A stretch of DNA of 64,000 bases, from the NCBI RefSeq assembly GCF_018282095.1, contig NZ_CP074126.1, positions 2,614,501 to 2,678,500 on the forward strand. The letters are read 5' to 3'. This DNA is from Pseudovibrio brasiliensis. Its GTDB lineage: Bacteria > Pseudomonadota > Alphaproteobacteria > Rhizobiales > Stappiaceae. The position numbers were made by a program, and so were the translations under genes. Positions 1 through 10,770 of this stretch are shown here, in pieces. Numbering within the stretch: the stretch's first letter is position 1; each line of letters begins with the position of its first letter. Under the pieces are notes generated by a model, which was given only the letters and a program-made list of their open reading frames with translations, searched no databases and was not told where the DNA came from.

Positions 1-46
1 CGCGGGGAGACTGTCCCTCGCCTTCAACAAGAGAACGGATAAAATT

Positions 47-1933
47 ATGCTCGACGCGCTACGTAATAGCGTAGGTTCCTGGTTTGCAAAGATCCTGATC
101 GGCCTTCTGGTGCTCAGCTTTGCAGTTTGGGGGATCGCTGACGTCTTTACTGGAATCGGCTCCACATCTGTTGCCTCAGTGGGTGACAAAGAAATTTCAG
201 CTCAGGATTTCCAACGAGCTTATTCACGCGAGCTCGACCAGCTGTCACGCCGCGTCGGCCAACCTGTCACACAGGAACAGGCCGCTGCATTTGGCGTACC
301 AGCTCAGGTTCTGGGCCGCTTAGTCGCTGAAGCTGCGCTTGATAATGAAGCATCAAAGCTGCGCATCGGCGTTTCAGATGAAGCAATCATCAAAACCATT
401 CAGGAAACCCCTGCCTTTCAGGGTGTGAATGGATATGACCGCAATCGCCTCGGTCAAGTTCTTTACAATCTCGGCATGAGCGAAGACGAATTCGTCATGC
501 AGCAGCAGCTCGTCGCAGAGCGCCAGCAGCTCGCTGAAGCCGTCATTGGTGGCATTGTAGTGCCAGAAACCATGCTCGAAGCTTTCGACAAGTACGCAAT
601 GGAAGAACGCACTGTTGAATACCTCGTACTGCCAAAAAGCTCTCTGACCGACGTTCCTGCGCCGACTGACGAAGAACTCAACGCGTTCTTCGAAGATAAC
701 AAAGGCAACTATAAAGCGCTTGAATACCGCAGCGCGACCATCATCGAGCTGACATCAGACAAAATCGCAAAGCCTGAAAACGTAACGGATGAAGAGATCG
801 CTCAGGAATATGAGCGCACCAAAAACCGTTACCAGTCTCAGGAACAGCGCCGCATCTATCAGATCTCCTTCCCAACCAAACAGGAAGCAGAAGCTGCTGT
901 GGTTGAGATGGATTCCGGCAAGACCTTTGAAGACCTGATGAATGAGCGCGATCTGACAGAAAAAGACGTCGATCTCGGCCTCATGAATAAGGCGGGCTTC
1001 CTTGATCAGAAGATCGCAGATGCTGCATTTGCTCTGAAAGAAGGTCAGGCAAGTAACGTGGTCGAAGGCCAGTTCACCAACGCCATCCTTTTCGCAAAAG
1101 AAGTCAAACCAGCTGCTGTTCAGCCACTTGAAGACGTAAAGAACGAACTGCGCACCGTTGTTGCTCAGGCAAACGCTGCTGATGAAGTAGAAGACCTGTT
1201 CAACGAAGTGGAAGATGCACGCGCAGGCGGCAGCACCTTTGAAGAGATCGCAGAACGCTTCGACCTGGAACTGATCAACACCCCTGCTTTCGACGCCTCC
1301 GGCAATAACGAAGCAGGCGAAACCGTTGAACTGCCAGTCGCAAACGAGCTGACCTCCGCTGTCTTCTCAACCGATGTTGGCGTTGAAAACGATCCGCTGG
1401 AGATCGGTCGCACCGGCCACCTCTGGTACGAAGTCAAAGAGGTCACACCTTCCCGCGACAGAGAACTCTCTGAAGTCAAGGAGGCTGTGATCGCTGACTG
1501 GACAGCAAACCGCACCGGTGAACTGCTGGAAGAAAAAGCCAAAGCTCTGATTGCGGAAGTGGAAGCAGGAAAGTCGCTTTCCGAGATCGCGACAGCTGAA
1601 GGCCTGACAACAACGACCTCTCAGCCATTCACCCGCAACGGCGGCGTACAAGGCCTTTCCGGCTCAGCTGTTACAGCAGCCTTCTCCGGACCTAAAGGCA
1701 CCGCAGCACAGGTTCCTGGCAACAATGAAGATCGGATCCTTCTGGTTCTGACGGACACAACAGCTCCGGCCTTCATGACAGAGTCAGAGAACGTTCAGCG
1801 CATCAATACCCAGCTGACAGGCGCACTGGAGAGCTCATTGCTCAACCAGTTCATCAACCAGCTGGAACAGACTGAAGGCGTCCTCGTAAATCAGGCAGTC
1901 TTCAATCAGTTGACCGGCCTGGATCGCCAGTAG
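47..1933 (+). CDS. ppiD: Periplasmic folding factor PpiD (SurA-like, parvulin domain)
   Basis: This 628-residue protein has the architecture of PpiD, an inner-membrane-anchored periplasmic chaperone that helps fold proteins leaving the Sec translocon. A short cytoplasmic start is followed by one membrane segment at about residues 13-31. A SurA-N-like helical region comes next, and a parvulin-like domain covers about residues 265-355, beginning near RRIYQISFP. A second helical part completes the protein. The ATG at 47 follows a purine-rich AGAGAACGGA stretch, and only 46 bases lie upstream in the window. A strong terminator follows directly, so the gene is a unit separate from trpD. Prolyl isomerase activity is uncertain, because parvulin domains of PpiD proteins are often inactive. 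Length and order match the family. Confidence 0.93.
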   Translation: MLDALRNSVGSWFAKILIGLLVLSFAVWGIADVFTGIGSTSVASVGDKEISAQDFQRAYSRELDQLSRRVGQPVTQEQAAAFGVPAQVLGRLVAEAALDNEASKLRIGVSDEAIIKTIQETPAFQGVNGYDRNRLGQVLYNLGMSEDEFVMQQQLVAERQQLAEAVIGGIVVPETMLEAFDKYAMEERTVEYLVLPKSSLTDVPAPTDEELNAFFEDNKGNYKALEYRSATIIELTSDKIAKPENVTDEEIAQEYERTKNRYQSQEQRRIYQISFPTKQEAEAAVVEMDSGKTFEDLMNERDLTEKDVDLGLMNKAGFLDQKIADAAFALKEGQASNVVEGQFTNAILFAKEVKPAAVQPLEDVKNELRTVVAQANAADEVEDLFNEVEDARAGGSTFEEIAERFDLELINTPAFDASGNNEAGETVELPVANELTSAVFSTDVGVENDPLEIGRTGHLWYEVKEVTPSRDRELSEVKEAVIADWTANRTGELLEEKAKALIAEVEAGKSLSEIATAEGLTTTTSQPFTRNGGVQGLSGSAVTAAFSGPKGTAAQVPGNNEDRILLVLTDTTAPAFMTESENVQRINTQLTGALESSLLNQFINQLEQTEGVLVNQAVFNQLTGLDRQ

Positions 1934-1954
1934 ACAAAACCTTGTCGAAAACAA

Positions 1955-1990
1955 GCCCGCCACACTTTTAAGTGTGGCGGGCTTTTGTTT
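1955..1990 (+). terminator. Rho-independent terminator of ppiD
   Basis: A 12-bp perfect stem (1955-1966 with 1971-1982, arm GCCCGCCACACT) and a TTTA loop are followed by TTTTGTTT. It lies 22 bases after the ppiD stop and separates ppiD from trpD. Confidence 0.92.
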
Positions 1991-2078
1991 ATCTCCTAGA
2001 CAGCCCTCCTAAAGCTATCTAATAGTTAGCCTTTGTGTGCATTAAGGAATTACCTGAGGGATTGAGGGAGTTTTCGCC

Positions 2079-3116
2079 GTGAGCAATTTGAAAAATCTCA
2101 TTGGAATTGTCGCTGACGGCAACGCACTGGACCGGTCTCAGGCCCGCGAGGCATTCGAGATCATCATGTCAGGTGCCGCAACTCCTGCACAGATCGGAGG
2201 CTTCCTGATGGCTCTGCGCTTGCGCGGCGAAACCATCGATGAAATCTCCGCAGCAGTCGAGACCATGCGAGCCAAGATGATCCCGGTAAAAGCACCAGAC
2301 CACGCCATCGACATTGTCGGCACAGGCGGTGATGCATCCGGCTCCTACAACATCTCGACCTGCACGGCCATTGTAGTGTCAGGCTGCGGCGTAACCGTTG
2401 CCAAACACGGCAACCGCTCCCTCTCCTCCAAATCAGGCTCAGCTGAAGCGCTGGCCGAACTGGGCATCAATCTGGACCTAGACGCAAACGGCATCAGCCA
2501 CTGCATCCACGAGGCCGGCATCGGCTTCATGTTCGCGCCAAACCACCACAAAGCCATGCGCCACGTTGGCCCGGCTCGCATCGAGCTTGGCACCAGAACC
2601 ATCTTCAACCTGCTTGGCCCTCTCGCCAACCCGGCAGGCGCAAAACGCCAGATGACCGGCGTGTTCGCGCAGCAATGGGTTGAGCCGCTCGCCAATACGC
2701 TGAACGAATTGGGCACTGAGAAAGCCTGGATCGTCAACGGTTCCGATGGCATGGATGAAATCACCACCACCGGAACGACCTTTGTCGCCGAACTTAAAAA
2801 CGGCAGTATCAACACCTTCACCATCTCACCTGAAGATGCTGGCTTGCCAGTTGCGAAAACGGAAGACCTGAAGGGCGGCGATCCAAAAGAGAACGCTCAA
2901 GCCCTGCGCGAAGTACTGCAAGGTGCTAAGAACGCGTACCGCGATATCGTCCTGTTCAACTCCGCAGCGTCCCTGATCGTTGCTGACAAAGTCTCCACCC
3001 TCACAGACGGCGTAGAGATGGCCGCACAGGCAATCGATACAGGTACCGCCCTTTCCCGACTGGACAAACTTGTTGAAGCCTCCGACGCTGCAACAGCTGC
3101 CAACATGAAACTCTAA
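2079..3116 (+). CDS. trpD: Anthranilate phosphoribosyltransferase TrpD
   Basis: TrpD transfers the phosphoribosyl group of PRPP to anthranilate, the second step of tryptophan synthesis. The 345 residues fit the family. The PRPP-binding GTGGD lies near residues 80-84, followed by [15 protein letters not shown] and the conserved [13 protein letters not shown] region. The start is a GTG at 2079 with a good GAGGGAG ribosome-binding site; the next in-frame ATG would cut into the fold. trpC follows after 13 bases, so the two are very likely cotranscribed. No trpE or trpG gene accompanies them here, so the anthranilate synthase must be encoded elsewhere. Confidence 0.96.
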   Translation: MSNLKNLIGIVADGNALDRSQAREAFEIIMSGAATPAQIGGFLMALRLRGETIDEISAAVETMRAKMIPVKAPDHAIDIVGTGGDASGSYNISTCTAIVVSGCGVTVAKHGNRSLSSKSGSAEALAELGINLDLDANGISHCIHEAGIGFMFAPNHHKAMRHVGPARIELGTRTIFNLLGPLANPAGAKRQMTGVFAQQWVEPLANTLNELGTEKAWIVNGSDGMDEITTTGTTFVAELKNGSINTFTISPEDAGLPVAKTEDLKGGDPKENAQALREVLQGAKNAYRDIVLFNSAASLIVADKVSTLTDGVEMAAQAIDTGTALSRLDKLVEASDAATAANMKL

Positions 3117-3129
3117 GACCACGGATCCC

Positions 3130-3921
3130 ATGTCAGATATCCTTAAGAAAATCGAAGCTTACAAACGTGAAGAGATTGCCGCTGCAAAAGCGCAAACTTC
3201 TCTGGCTGATCTGGATGCGGCAATCAAGGCAGCAACTCCAATCCGCGGCTTCGCAAACGCACTGAAAGCAAAGCACGCAAACGGTGAATACGCTCTGATC
3301 GCAGAGGTGAAAAAAGCCAGCCCATCCAAAGGCCTAATCCGCGCGGACTTCAATCCGCCAGTACTTGCAAAAGCCTATGAGAACGGCGGCGCAGCCTGCT
3401 TGTCCGTCCTGACCGACACGCCGTCTTTCCAGGGCAAGCCAGAGTACCTCGTCGCAGCCCGCAATGAAGTCTCCCTGCCCGTTCTGCGCAAAGACTTTCT
3501 CTATGACACCTACCAGGTGTATGAGGCCCGCGCCTGGGGAGCAGACTGCGTCCTGATCATCATGGCAGCCGTTGATGACGTATTAGCCAAAGAGCTGGAA
3601 GACGCGGCTTTTGAGCTTGGCATGGACGCGCTGATTGAGGTGCATGATGAGGCTGAGCTGGAGCGCGCACTGAAGCTCACCTCACCACTCGTCGGCATCA
3701 ACAACCGCAACCTGAAAACATTCGAGACATCACTGGAGACCAGTGAACGCCTTGCGCCATTGATCCCGCAAGACCGGATCATCGTTGGCGAAAGCGGCCT
3801 GTTCACACCGGAAGATCTTTCCCGAATGGAGAAATCCGGCATCTCCACCTTCCTCATCGGCGAAAGCCTGATGCGGCAGGACGATGTAGAGAACGCGACA
3901 AAAGCGCTGCTTAAACGCTAA
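3130..3921 (+). CDS. trpC: Indole-3-glycerol phosphate synthase TrpC
   Basis: This TIM-barrel enzyme converts carboxyphenylamino-deoxyribulose phosphate to indole-3-glycerol phosphate. It is monofunctional at 263 residues, without a fused TrpF. Visible family motifs are [13 protein letters not shown] with the catalytic Lys near residue 60, [25 protein letters not shown] and IIVGESGL. It is the second gene of the trpD-trpC-moaC-moeA run and ends 59 bases before the chosen moaC start. The ribosome-binding site before the ATG at 3130 is weak (ACGGA), which suggests coupling to trpD translation. Confidence 0.96.
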   Translation: MSDILKKIEAYKREEIAAAKAQTSLADLDAAIKAATPIRGFANALKAKHANGEYALIAEVKKASPSKGLIRADFNPPVLAKAYENGGAACLSVLTDTPSFQGKPEYLVAARNEVSLPVLRKDFLYDTYQVYEARAWGADCVLIIMAAVDDVLAKELEDAAFELGMDALIEVHDEAELERALKLTSPLVGINNRNLKTFETSLETSERLAPLIPQDRIIVGESGLFTPEDLSRMEKSGISTFLIGESLMRQDDVENATKALLKR

Positions 3922-3980
3922 GAAAATCAACTGCCTGCAAAAGGCAATGACCTGAACTAACTGTGTCCAGAGGCAAGAAA

Positions 3981-4484
3981 ATGTCAGAACTTTCTCCAAA
4001 ACTCACTCACCTTGATGACAGTGGTGCGGCTCATATGGTCGACATCTCGGAGAAAGAGGTCACCTCACGCATCGCCCGCGCTGGCGGTCAGGTGAAGATG
4101 CAGCGTGAGACTCTGGACATGATCCTTTCCGGCAACGCCAAGAAAGGCGATGTGCTGGCAACAGCGCGCATCGCCGGCATCATGGCTGCCAAGCGCACGC
4201 ACGAGCTGATCCCTCTGTGCCATCCGCTGGCTCTTTCCAAGGTACAGGTGGACTTCACGCCGAACCCGGAACTGCCGGGCATTGAGATCGAAGTCTTCGC
4301 AAAGGTCTCTGGTCAGACTGGTATTGAGATGGAAGCGCTGACAGCTGCTTCTGTTGCGTGCCTGACGATCTACGATATGGCCAAAGCCGTTGATCGCTCT
4401 ATGGAGATTGGTGAGATTCGCCTGCTGGAGAAGAAGGGCGGCAAGTCCGGCCACTATCTGGCTGAGGAGGATAACTCCAAATGA
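3981..4484 (+). CDS. moaC: Cyclic pyranopterin monophosphate synthase MoaC
   Basis: MoaC acts in the first stage of molybdenum cofactor synthesis, forming cyclic pyranopterin monophosphate from the MoaA product. The protein has 167 residues, close to the usual 160. Typical stretches are [18 protein letters not shown], with the active-site His and Cys region, and [20 protein letters not shown] chose the ATG at 3981 because AGAGGCAAGAAA lies just upstream. An in-frame GTG at 3963 would add six residues and is less likely. The stop codon overlaps the moeA start (ATGA), which indicates translational coupling within a molybdopterin pair. Confidence 0.96.
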   Translation: MSELSPKLTHLDDSGAAHMVDISEKEVTSRIARAGGQVKMQRETLDMILSGNAKKGDVLATARIAGIMAAKRTHELIPLCHPLALSKVQVDFTPNPELPGIEIEVFAKVSGQTGIEMEALTAASVACLTIYDMAKAVDRSMEIGEIRLLEKKGGKSGHYLAEEDNSK

Positions 4485-5695
4485 GCCTTATCAGCATCGA
4501 AGAAGCACTCAATCGCCTTCTCAAGGACGTGAACCCAACTGCAAGCGAGAGCTTGCCTCTTCTGGAAGCAGGCGAACGCGTTTTGGCACAAGATGTTGCC
4601 GCAACCCGGACCCAGCCTCCATTCTCAGCCTCCGCAATGGATGGCTACGCCGTAAAAGCCGCTGACACCGAAGATCCTGAGCGCGCTCTGAAGGTTATTG
4701 GCGAAGTCGCTGCCGGGCATAACTTCGACGGCACACTGCAAGACGGTGAAGCCCTGCGTATCTTCACGGGAGCACCGGTACCAGCAGGTGCGGATGCGAT
4801 CCTGATGCAGGAAAATGCCCGCCGCGACGGGGATAACCTGTTCTGCCAAGAGAGCGTAACTGTTGGCAAGTTCATCCGTCCAGCCGGACTGGACTTCCAA
4901 GAAGGCCAGATCCTGCTCAAAGCAGGCGCCCCGCTTGGCTTCCGCGAGCTTTCCCTAGCAGGCGCGATGAACCACGCAAGCTTGCCAGTGCGCAAAAAAC
5001 CGGTTGTCGCAATCCTTGCAAACGGAGACGAGCTTGTTGAGCCGGGCCAGACACCGGGTCCGAATCAAATCATCGCCTCCAATCAGGTCGGCATCGCAGA
5101 GTTTGTGAAAAACTGCGGTGGCATCCCAATGATGCTGGGCATCGCCCCGGACCAGCCTGAAGAAATCACAGCCCGCGTTAAGCAGGCAATCGAGGCAAAA
5201 GCCGATGTTCTGGTCACACTCGGCGGCGCGTCTGTCGGCGACCACGACCTCATTCAGGACGTGCTCGGAGCAGAAGGCATGGAGCTCGGCTTCTGGCGCA
5301 TTGCCATGCGTCCGGGCAAACCACTCATGGCAGGCGCTCTTGGCCCGATGAAAGTTCTTGGCCTGCCGGGCAATCCGGTTTCAAGTCTTGTCTGCGCCCT
5401 CCTCTTCCTTGGGCCTCTCCTCGACAAAATGCTTGGCCGCTCAGTACCTTTGGCAAATCAAGGCGTTACCAAAGCCACCTTGACCGCTGATCTACCAGCA
5501 AACGACATGCGCCAGGACTACCTGCGCGCCAGCCTGAGCACAGATGCGCAAGGCAATCTGACAACTGAGCCGTTTGGTAAGCAGGATTCCTCAATGCTTG
5601 CGCTACTCACCAAAGCAGACGCTCTGATTATTCGCCCGCCACACGCACCGGCTGCATCGGCAGGCGAAAAAGTTGAGCTTCTCAAGCTACGCTAA
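4481..5695 (+). CDS. moeA: Molybdopterin molybdenumtransferase MoeA
   Basis: MoeA inserts molybdate into adenylylated molybdopterin, the last common step of Mo-cofactor synthesis. The 404 residues match the family. [11 protein letters not shown] occurs near residue 47, the MogA/MoeA-type [10 protein letters not shown] near 247 and GLPGNPVSS near 297. The start overlaps the moaC stop by four bases. No gene follows on the same strand until lexA, which has its own operator region, so this is probably the end of the trpD-moeA unit. I saw no clear terminator after it. Confidence 0.96.
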   Translation: MSLISIEEALNRLLKDVNPTASESLPLLEAGERVLAQDVAATRTQPPFSASAMDGYAVKAADTEDPERALKVIGEVAAGHNFDGTLQDGEALRIFTGAPVPAGADAILMQENARRDGDNLFCQESVTVGKFIRPAGLDFQEGQILLKAGAPLGFRELSLAGAMNHASLPVRKKPVVAILANGDELVEPGQTPGPNQIIASNQVGIAEFVKNCGGIPMMLGIAPDQPEEITARVKQAIEAKADVLVTLGGASVGDHDLIQDVLGAEGMELGFWRIAMRPGKPLMAGALGPMKVLGLPGNPVSSLVCALLFLGPLLDKMLGRSVPLANQGVTKATLTADLPANDMRQDYLRASLSTDAQGNLTTEPFGKQDSSMLALLTKADALIIRPPHAPAASAGEKVELLKLR

Positions 5696-5791
5696 ATCCG
5701 CAGGACGAGAGTGGACAACCCCTGTCCACTCACCCATCAAAATCCAATTCCCCCAGTTCTAGCAGGGCTTAAACACAACAAACCCATTGCA

Positions 5792-5806
5792 GAACACAAT
5801 GAGAAC
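5792..5806. promoter_or_regulatory. LexA box 1 upstream of lexA
   Basis: The sequence is GAAC-N7-GAAC, which on the other strand is the GTTC-N7-GTTC operator described for alphaproteobacterial LexA. It lies 152 bases upstream of the lexA start, which indicates autoregulation. Confidence 0.8.
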
Positions 5807-5817
5807 AGGTAGAGTAC

Positions 5818-5832
5818 GTTCGTGTTTTGTCC
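5818..5832. promoter_or_regulatory. Possible second, imperfect LexA box upstream of lexA
   Basis: GTTC-N7-GTCC has one mismatch to the GTTC-N7-GTTC operator and begins 11 bases after box 1. Two close operators in front of lexA would allow graded or cooperative repression. This is inferred from sequence only. Confidence 0.45.
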
Positions 5833-5958
5833 TCCCAATCGCAGAAGTTGAAGCCTTTCAGCTTGTTGGGAATACAAAACAGCGAATGGCCATCTCCGGA
5901 AGTCGAGAGTATGGCCGCTCACTTTCAATCTGCGCTTAGGAGCGAACGGGGATAAAAG

Positions 5959-6681
5959 ATGCTTACACAGAAGCAACACGAGCTTTTGATGTTCATCCAT
6001 CAACGCTTGAAGGAAGCAGGTGTTCCACCTTCCTTCGATGAGATGAAGGACGCGCTGGACCTCCGTTCCAAATCCGGCATTCACCGGCTGATCACAGCCC
6101 TGGAAGAGCGCGGCTTCATTCGCCGCCTGCCAAACAGAGCCCGTGCGCTGGAAATCCTCAAGCTGCCAGAGTCCATTGCACCCGGCCTGAAGCCTGCGGC
6201 CAAGGAAAAGGGCTTTGCACCTGAGGTCATTGAAGGCTCGCTGAGCAAGAAGGTCGCGACACCGCCTCCACCACGCACACCGTCTCCTGATGAAGTGCCG
6301 ACACTGGAAATCCCGGTGATGGGTCGCATCGCAGCGGGTGTGCCGATCGAAGCAATCCAGCATCAGAGCCATTCCATTGCAATGCCTGCAGATCTGATGG
6401 GCCGCGGCGAACACTACGCGCTGGAGGTCAAAGGCGACTCCATGATCGACGCTGGCATCTTCGACGGGGATACTGTGCTGATTAAACGCGGCGACACCGC
6501 GGATAACGGCGAAATCGTCGTGGCGCTGATCGATGACGAGGAAGCAACCCTGAAGCGCCTGCGCAAAAAAGGTGCCTCAGTCGCGCTTGAAGCGGCCAAC
6601 CCCGCCTACGAAACTCGCATCTTCGGCCCGGGGCGCGTCCGCATTCAGGGCAAGATGATTGCGCTCTTCCGCCGCTATTAA
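5959..6681 (+). CDS. lexA: SOS repressor LexA
   Basis: LexA represses the DNA-damage regulon and is inactivated by RecA-stimulated self-cleavage. The 240 residues carry an N-terminal winged helix-turn-helix (about 1-65). A linker rich in Pro and Lys follows, and then the S24-type protease domain. The cleavage site is visible as RIAAGVP with Ala126-Gly127. The nucleophile is Ser161 in GDSMID and the general base is Lys199 in ATLKRL. The length, with a longer linker than in E. coli, is typical of alphaproteobacteria. One perfect and one imperfect GTTC-N7-GTTC operator lie upstream. The last 105 bases overlap the convergent comEC reading frame, and a strong terminator lies 39 bases past the stop. 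Confidence 0.97.
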   Translation: MLTQKQHELLMFIHQRLKEAGVPPSFDEMKDALDLRSKSGIHRLITALEERGFIRRLPNRARALEILKLPESIAPGLKPAAKEKGFAPEVIEGSLSKKVATPPPPRTPSPDEVPTLEIPVMGRIAAGVPIEAIQHQSHSIAMPADLMGRGEHYALEVKGDSMIDAGIFDGDTVLIKRGDTADNGEIVVALIDDEEATLKRLRKKGASVALEAANPAYETRIFGPGRVRIQGKMIALFRRY

Positions 6682-9192
6682 AGCGCTGGTTGCTTTAGGC
6701 AATTTAGGATTCCAAGGTCTGCGCTGAGCATCATATGCCCAGCGCACTTTTTTTATTTTATGCCCGCTTTCCGCTTGATCTGACAACCAGATGTAAACCG
6801 AGCCTCTTTCTCCAAAAATCTTCTGGTCCAAAACCAGCTCAGCATTGCAGCTGGAAGGGGCCTGAGCTTGGGTGACTATGATGGAAGCCAACTGACAATC
6901 AGCTTCCAGAACGCTCATCCCCTTTGACTGCGCCAGAAGGACTGACGGCTTTTGATCCCCTCCATTGCCTGTCACTGCTTGCGGGTATAACGCCAACACA
7001 CAGCCCTCCTCATCACAGGAACGGTCTGGAGCTCTTACTTTGTGCTCTTTAAAGGAGTTCGCAGAGTATCCCCCTGCCCGCAGCAGGCTGTCAGCAGCAA
7101 ATGACATACGCGAGGAAGTCAGGAGAAAGGACCCGTCCTCGCCATAAAACCCTATATGCTTACCTGCATCGGCAATCATCACATCAGGTGGTCGTTCCAC
7201 CGCAAAGCCTATGAAGCCCACTGCAAACGCTGGCACTGAAAGCCATTTCAGGCGTAAGGGCATGATGCAGAGCGTGATACTCGCAAGGATCACCAGCAAA
7301 TAGCCAGAGGCACTGGCAGCGCCCAGATTGGTAAGCCCATCACTCAGTGCGCTCACCCAATAGGCTGCCTTTAGCACCAGAGATAATCCCACCTCCATGC
7401 CCTGCAGAAAGAACGCATCGGCCCCGAAGGGGATCGTGAGCAAGGCAAGCAGACCAAGGGGCATAACCACAAAGGTCACCAATGGCATGGCCAGTACATT
7501 ACCAACCACCCCATAGGGGGCGATCTGCTCAAAGTGCATGGCCGCAATTGGAGCGGTGGCAGCGCCTGCGATCAGGGAGGTCATTGCGCAGGCAAAAAGC
7601 CACTTTGCGGGTCTTCTAAGAGTAAGCAGAACGCCTGTTTTCCCTTTTAAAACAACAACTTCCCGATCGTCCCGAAGCCAGTCCTTGCCAAAGGAGTAAG
7701 CTGACAGCAAAGCTAGGACGGCGATGAAGGACATCTGGAAGCCCGGGGATAAGACCTCTTCTGGGCGCAGGCTTAAAAGGAGGAGACAGGCGAGAGCAAG
7801 TCCGCGCAGGCTGAACGCGCGGCGACCAAGCAGCCCGGCGCATAAGATCAGCACAGCCATTAGATAGGCCCGCTGCGTGGCCACAGAAGCCCCTGACAAA
7901 CCAAGATAAACTGTTGCTGCAATCAACGCGGCAATACTGGCGTAAACGTGGATATGTCCCTTCAAAGCAAGGCTGTGACTAAGAGACAAAACCAACCGCG
8001 CGGCGAGGAAAACCAGTGAGGTCACCAGCCCCATATGCATGCCTGAAATAGCGAGGACATGTGCGAGGCCAGCATTACGTAGGGCGTCTTTATCAGCAGA
8101 AGCCAGATAGTCTCGCTTGCCGACCAACAGGGCAACGGCAAAAGCACTTTCTGGCGAATAATCCAACACCCGCCGGATGCGTCCAGCGATACCGCTTCGT
8201 ATCGTATCCACACGCTGCAGAAATCCAGTGCCCCCCTCACGGGCCAGCACAACAGGCCTGGAAAGCGCATAACCCACCGCACCAATCCCATCAAAAAACG
8301 CAGTTCTGGCAAAGTCATAGCCTCCGGGTCGCACAGCCCCACCGGGCGGCAGCAGACGCGCCTTCAGCTGCATCTTATCCCCCATCACCGGAGCCTCTTT
8401 CATCCCCTTCAGGCTGAGCCGGATTTTGTATCCAAGCGGAGTTGTTCCCTTCTTGGAATGTTCCAACACCTCCCCGAGGATCACAGAGTAAGAGTGCTGC
8501 CCAGACTGCTTGATACCGGTAACAACTCCTTCCACCTTCCGCGTAACAGAACGCTCTAGCGGATCACCACGCGCAAATTCCACGCGCAAATCCGAGAGAA
8601 AAAAGCCGAGTGCAAAAAACAAAAGCGCTGTGAGACCAATCGTAGACCGCCCACCCTTCAACCTTCGAAAGGCAAACAATCCCAACAAGATAACGGAAAG
8701 TCCGCTTAAAACACTGTAAGGCTCAGCTGGCAGCCAAAAATACACCAGTACGCCCGCCATATGGCTCAGTGCATACCAGACAATGCCCTGCCCGCGATCC
8801 CAGTCCTGAGAGAGGGCCGTACGGGCATAACCCATTGCCGCCGGCCAATCCGGCCTCATTATCCAGAACAGCGCAGCGCGAGTGGCCAACGCAGCCGCAA
8901 CACAGTGCTCCTGTATCCCAACGCGCTGATTTTCCTCATGAAAACCCTTAGTTGCGTTGCTATGTGCGTTTTTTGCGTTGATTTGCGTTTTTCTGCGTTG
9001 CTGTGTTTTAGCAGCCTCCAGAACACCCTCAGCAGGCAACAGATCCCCCTCAAAGGCACGGGAAGAAAACTTATCCCCCTTCAGGCAAAGCTCATCTATT
9101 CTGGGAGCCGAACCACCAGATTGCGTCTTGTCTGAGGATGATTGCCCCTCGCGCACCCTTAAGTCCCTTTCTGCCACTTGGGAACTTTTCAA
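6577..9192 (-). CDS. comEC: ComEC/Rec2-family competence membrane channel protein
   Basis: ComEC proteins form the inner-membrane channel for single-stranded DNA during natural transformation. This 871-residue protein has an N-terminal membrane/DUF4131 part, where [16 protein letters not shown] begins the typical homology. The multi-pass Competence domain follows, with the conserved [13 protein letters not shown]. The C-terminal region is short, without an intact metallo-beta-lactamase motif. The N-terminus is uncertain: the longest frame starts with TTG at 9192, the next ATG is about 110 residues later, and the first 70 residues look low-complexity. The C-terminus is odd, because after the family-like RRPWNP about 40 further residues run antisense into lexA. 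It is the only gene on this strand between lexA and gltX, and no other competence gene is seen nearby. Confidence 0.9.
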   Translation of the reverse strand: MKSSQVAERDLRVREGQSSSDKTQSGGSAPRIDELCLKGDKFSSRAFEGDLLPAEGVLEAAKTQQRRKTQINAKNAHSNATKGFHEENQRVGIQEHCVAAALATRAALFWIMRPDWPAAMGYARTALSQDWDRGQGIVWYALSHMAGVLVYFWLPAEPYSVLSGLSVILLGLFAFRRLKGGRSTIGLTALLFFALGFFLSDLRVEFARGDPLERSVTRKVEGVVTGIKQSGQHSYSVILGEVLEHSKKGTTPLGYKIRLSLKGMKEAPVMGDKMQLKARLLPPGGAVRPGGYDFARTAFFDGIGAVGYALSRPVVLAREGGTGFLQRVDTIRSGIAGRIRRVLDYSPESAFAVALLVGKRDYLASADKDALRNAGLAHVLAISGMHMGLVTSLVFLAARLVLSLSHSLALKGHIHVYASIAALIAATVYLGLSGASVATQRAYLMAVLILCAGLLGRRAFSLRGLALACLLLLSLRPEEVLSPGFQMSFIAVLALLSAYSFGKDWLRDDREVVVLKGKTGVLLTLRRPAKWLFACAMTSLIAGAATAPIAAMHFEQIAPYGVVGNVLAMPLVTFVVMPLGLLALLTIPFGADAFFLQGMEVGLSLVLKAAYWVSALSDGLTNLGAASASGYLLVILASITLCIMPLRLKWLSVPAFAVGFIGFAVERPPDVMIADAGKHIGFYGEDGSFLLTSSRMSFAADSLLRAGGYSANSFKEHKVRAPDRSCDEEGCVLALYPQAVTGNGGDQKPSVLLAQSKGMSVLEADCQLASIIVTQAQAPSSCNAELVLDQKIFGERGSVYIWLSDQAESGHKIKKVRWAYDAQRRPWNPKLPKATSALIAAEERNHLALNADAPRAEDASFVGGVGRFKRD
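6720..6755 (+). terminator. Rho-independent terminator of lexA, inside the comEC reading frame
   Basis: The stem TGCGCTG (6720-6726) pairs with CAGCGCA (6740-6746) and is extended by GCAT/ATGC inside the loop. Seven T follow. The hairpin lies within the 3' part of comEC on the opposite strand. Confidence 0.9.
8953..9008. repeat. Cluster of TGCGTT hexamers at near 10-bp spacing
   Basis: Exact TGCGTT copies start at 8953, 8965, 8974, 8984 and 8994, and a TGTGTT variant starts at 9003. Successive spacings are 12, 9, 10, 10 and 9 bases, close to one DNA turn. The cluster lies in the doubtful N-terminal part of the comEC frame, about 280 bases upstream of the divergent gltX start. Confidence 0.7.
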
Positions 9193-9281
9193 TGCTATGG
9201 TACACAGCCCGCTAAGATACGGCGCCCCGTCGTAATTACCCCAAACTATTCGAAGTAACTTGAAACTTTTCCGGACGAGCT

Positions 9282-10706
9282 ATGACTAAACCTGTCGTCA
9301 CGCGCTTTGCGCCTTCTCCTACCGGCTACCTGCATATTGGTGGCGCCCGTACAGCCCTGTTCAACTGGCTGCTGGCTAAACACAGCGGCGGCAAAATGCT
9401 GCTGCGTATTGAAGACACAGACCGGTCCCGCTCCACCGAGGAAGCTGTAGACGCGCTTCTGGATGGCCTGTCCTGGCTGGGCATGGATTGGGACGGCGAG
9501 CCGATCTCTCAGTATGGCCGCGTAGATCGTCACCGCGAAGTGGCTGAGCAGATGGTTAAGGAAGGCACAGCTTACTATTGCTACTGCACTCCGGAAGAAG
9601 TGAACGAAATGCGCGAGAAGGCACGCGCAGAAGGCCGTCCGCCGCGCTATGACGGCACTTGGCGCGATCGTGACCCTTCTGAAGCACCAGAAGGCATCGC
9701 GCCTGCAATCCGCCTGAAAGCGCCTCTGGAAGGCGATACAATCGTGGAAGATCAGGTTCAGGGCACAGTCAAATTCGCAAACGAGAATCTAGACGACCTG
9801 ATCCTCGTGCGCTCTGATGGAAACCCGACCTATATGCTGGCTGTTGTTGTCGACGACCACGACATGGGCGTAACCCATATCGTGCGCGGCGATGACCATC
9901 TGACCAACGCTGCACGTCAGTCCCTGATCTACAAGGCCCTGAACTGGGATGTCCCGGTCATGGCACACATTCCGCTGATCTACGGTCCGGACGGCGCAAA
10001 GCTCTCCAAACGTCATGGTGCAATTGGCGCAGAAGCATACCGTGCAATGGGCTACCTGCCATCCGCAATGCGCAACTATCTGGCGCGCCTCGGTTGGGCA
10101 CATGGCGATGACGAGATCTTCTCCACCGAGCAGATGATCGAATGGTTTGGTCTGGACGCAATCGGCAAGTCCCCATCCCGCTTCGACTTCAAGAAGCTGG
10201 AAAACCTGAACGCCCACTACATGCGGTCTGAAAGCGACGAAGAGCTCTATCAGCACTTCCTCACCTACCTGATGGATGTGGAAGGCGGCGCAGACGTCAT
10301 GGCGTGGCTTGCAGGCGATGGCAACCAGGACAAATTCATGGCCGCTCTGCCAGGCCTGAAAGAGCGTGCAAAGACCCTTGTGGAGCTGCAGGAATCTGCA
10401 CGCTACCTGTGGGTTCAGCGCCCGTTGGATCTGGATGCAAAGGCTGAAAAGATCCTGTCTGACGAGGCTAAAGCTGTTCTGGGCAAGGTGCTGCCAGCTC
10501 TGGAAGCCCTCACCGACTGGACCGTGGAAAGCACCGAGACTGCCGTTAAGGCAGTGGCGGAGACAGAAGAGCTGAAACTCGGCAAAGTTGCTCAGCCATT
10601 GCGCGCTGCACTCACCGGTCGCGGGACATCCCCAGGCATCTTTGATGTGCTTGTTGTGCTCGGAAAAGACGAATCCTGCGCACGCATTCGTGATTTTGCA
10701 GCGTAA
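9282..10706 (+). CDS. gltX: Glutamyl-tRNA synthetase
   Basis: GltX charges tRNA-Glu with glutamate; in many alphaproteobacteria one GltX also charges tRNA-Gln. The 474 residues are normal for this class I synthetase. The HIGH signature appears as HIGG at residues 18-21 within [14 protein letters not shown]. The KMSKS signature appears as KLSKR at residues 240-244. A helical anticodon-binding domain fills the C-terminus. The ATG at 9282 is preceded by a GGACGAG element. A hairpin follows the gene, so it appears to be transcribed alone. Its promoter must lie in the 90-base gap to comEC or inside the start of comEC. Confidence 0.97.
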   Translation: MTKPVVTRFAPSPTGYLHIGGARTALFNWLLAKHSGGKMLLRIEDTDRSRSTEEAVDALLDGLSWLGMDWDGEPISQYGRVDRHREVAEQMVKEGTAYYCYCTPEEVNEMREKARAEGRPPRYDGTWRDRDPSEAPEGIAPAIRLKAPLEGDTIVEDQVQGTVKFANENLDDLILVRSDGNPTYMLAVVVDDHDMGVTHIVRGDDHLTNAARQSLIYKALNWDVPVMAHIPLIYGPDGAKLSKRHGAIGAEAYRAMGYLPSAMRNYLARLGWAHGDDEIFSTEQMIEWFGLDAIGKSPSRFDFKKLENLNAHYMRSESDEELYQHFLTYLMDVEGGADVMAWLAGDGNQDKFMAALPGLKERAKTLVELQESARYLWVQRPLDLDAKAEKILSDEAKAVLGKVLPALEALTDWTVESTETAVKAVAETEELKLGKVAQPLRAALTGRGTSPGIFDVLVVLGKDESCARIRDFAA

Positions 10707-10724
10707 TCCGCTGAAATTTCAGTA

Positions 10725-10770
10725 AAACTACCGCTACAAATGCCCGTGGGTCGTAGCGGTAGTTTCACTT
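10725..10770 (+). terminator. Hairpin, probable terminator of gltX
   Basis: A 13-bp perfect stem (10725-10737 with 10753-10765, arm AAACTACCGCTAC) has a 15-base loop. The T-tract after it is poor (CACTT), so termination may be weak. Confidence 0.6.
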
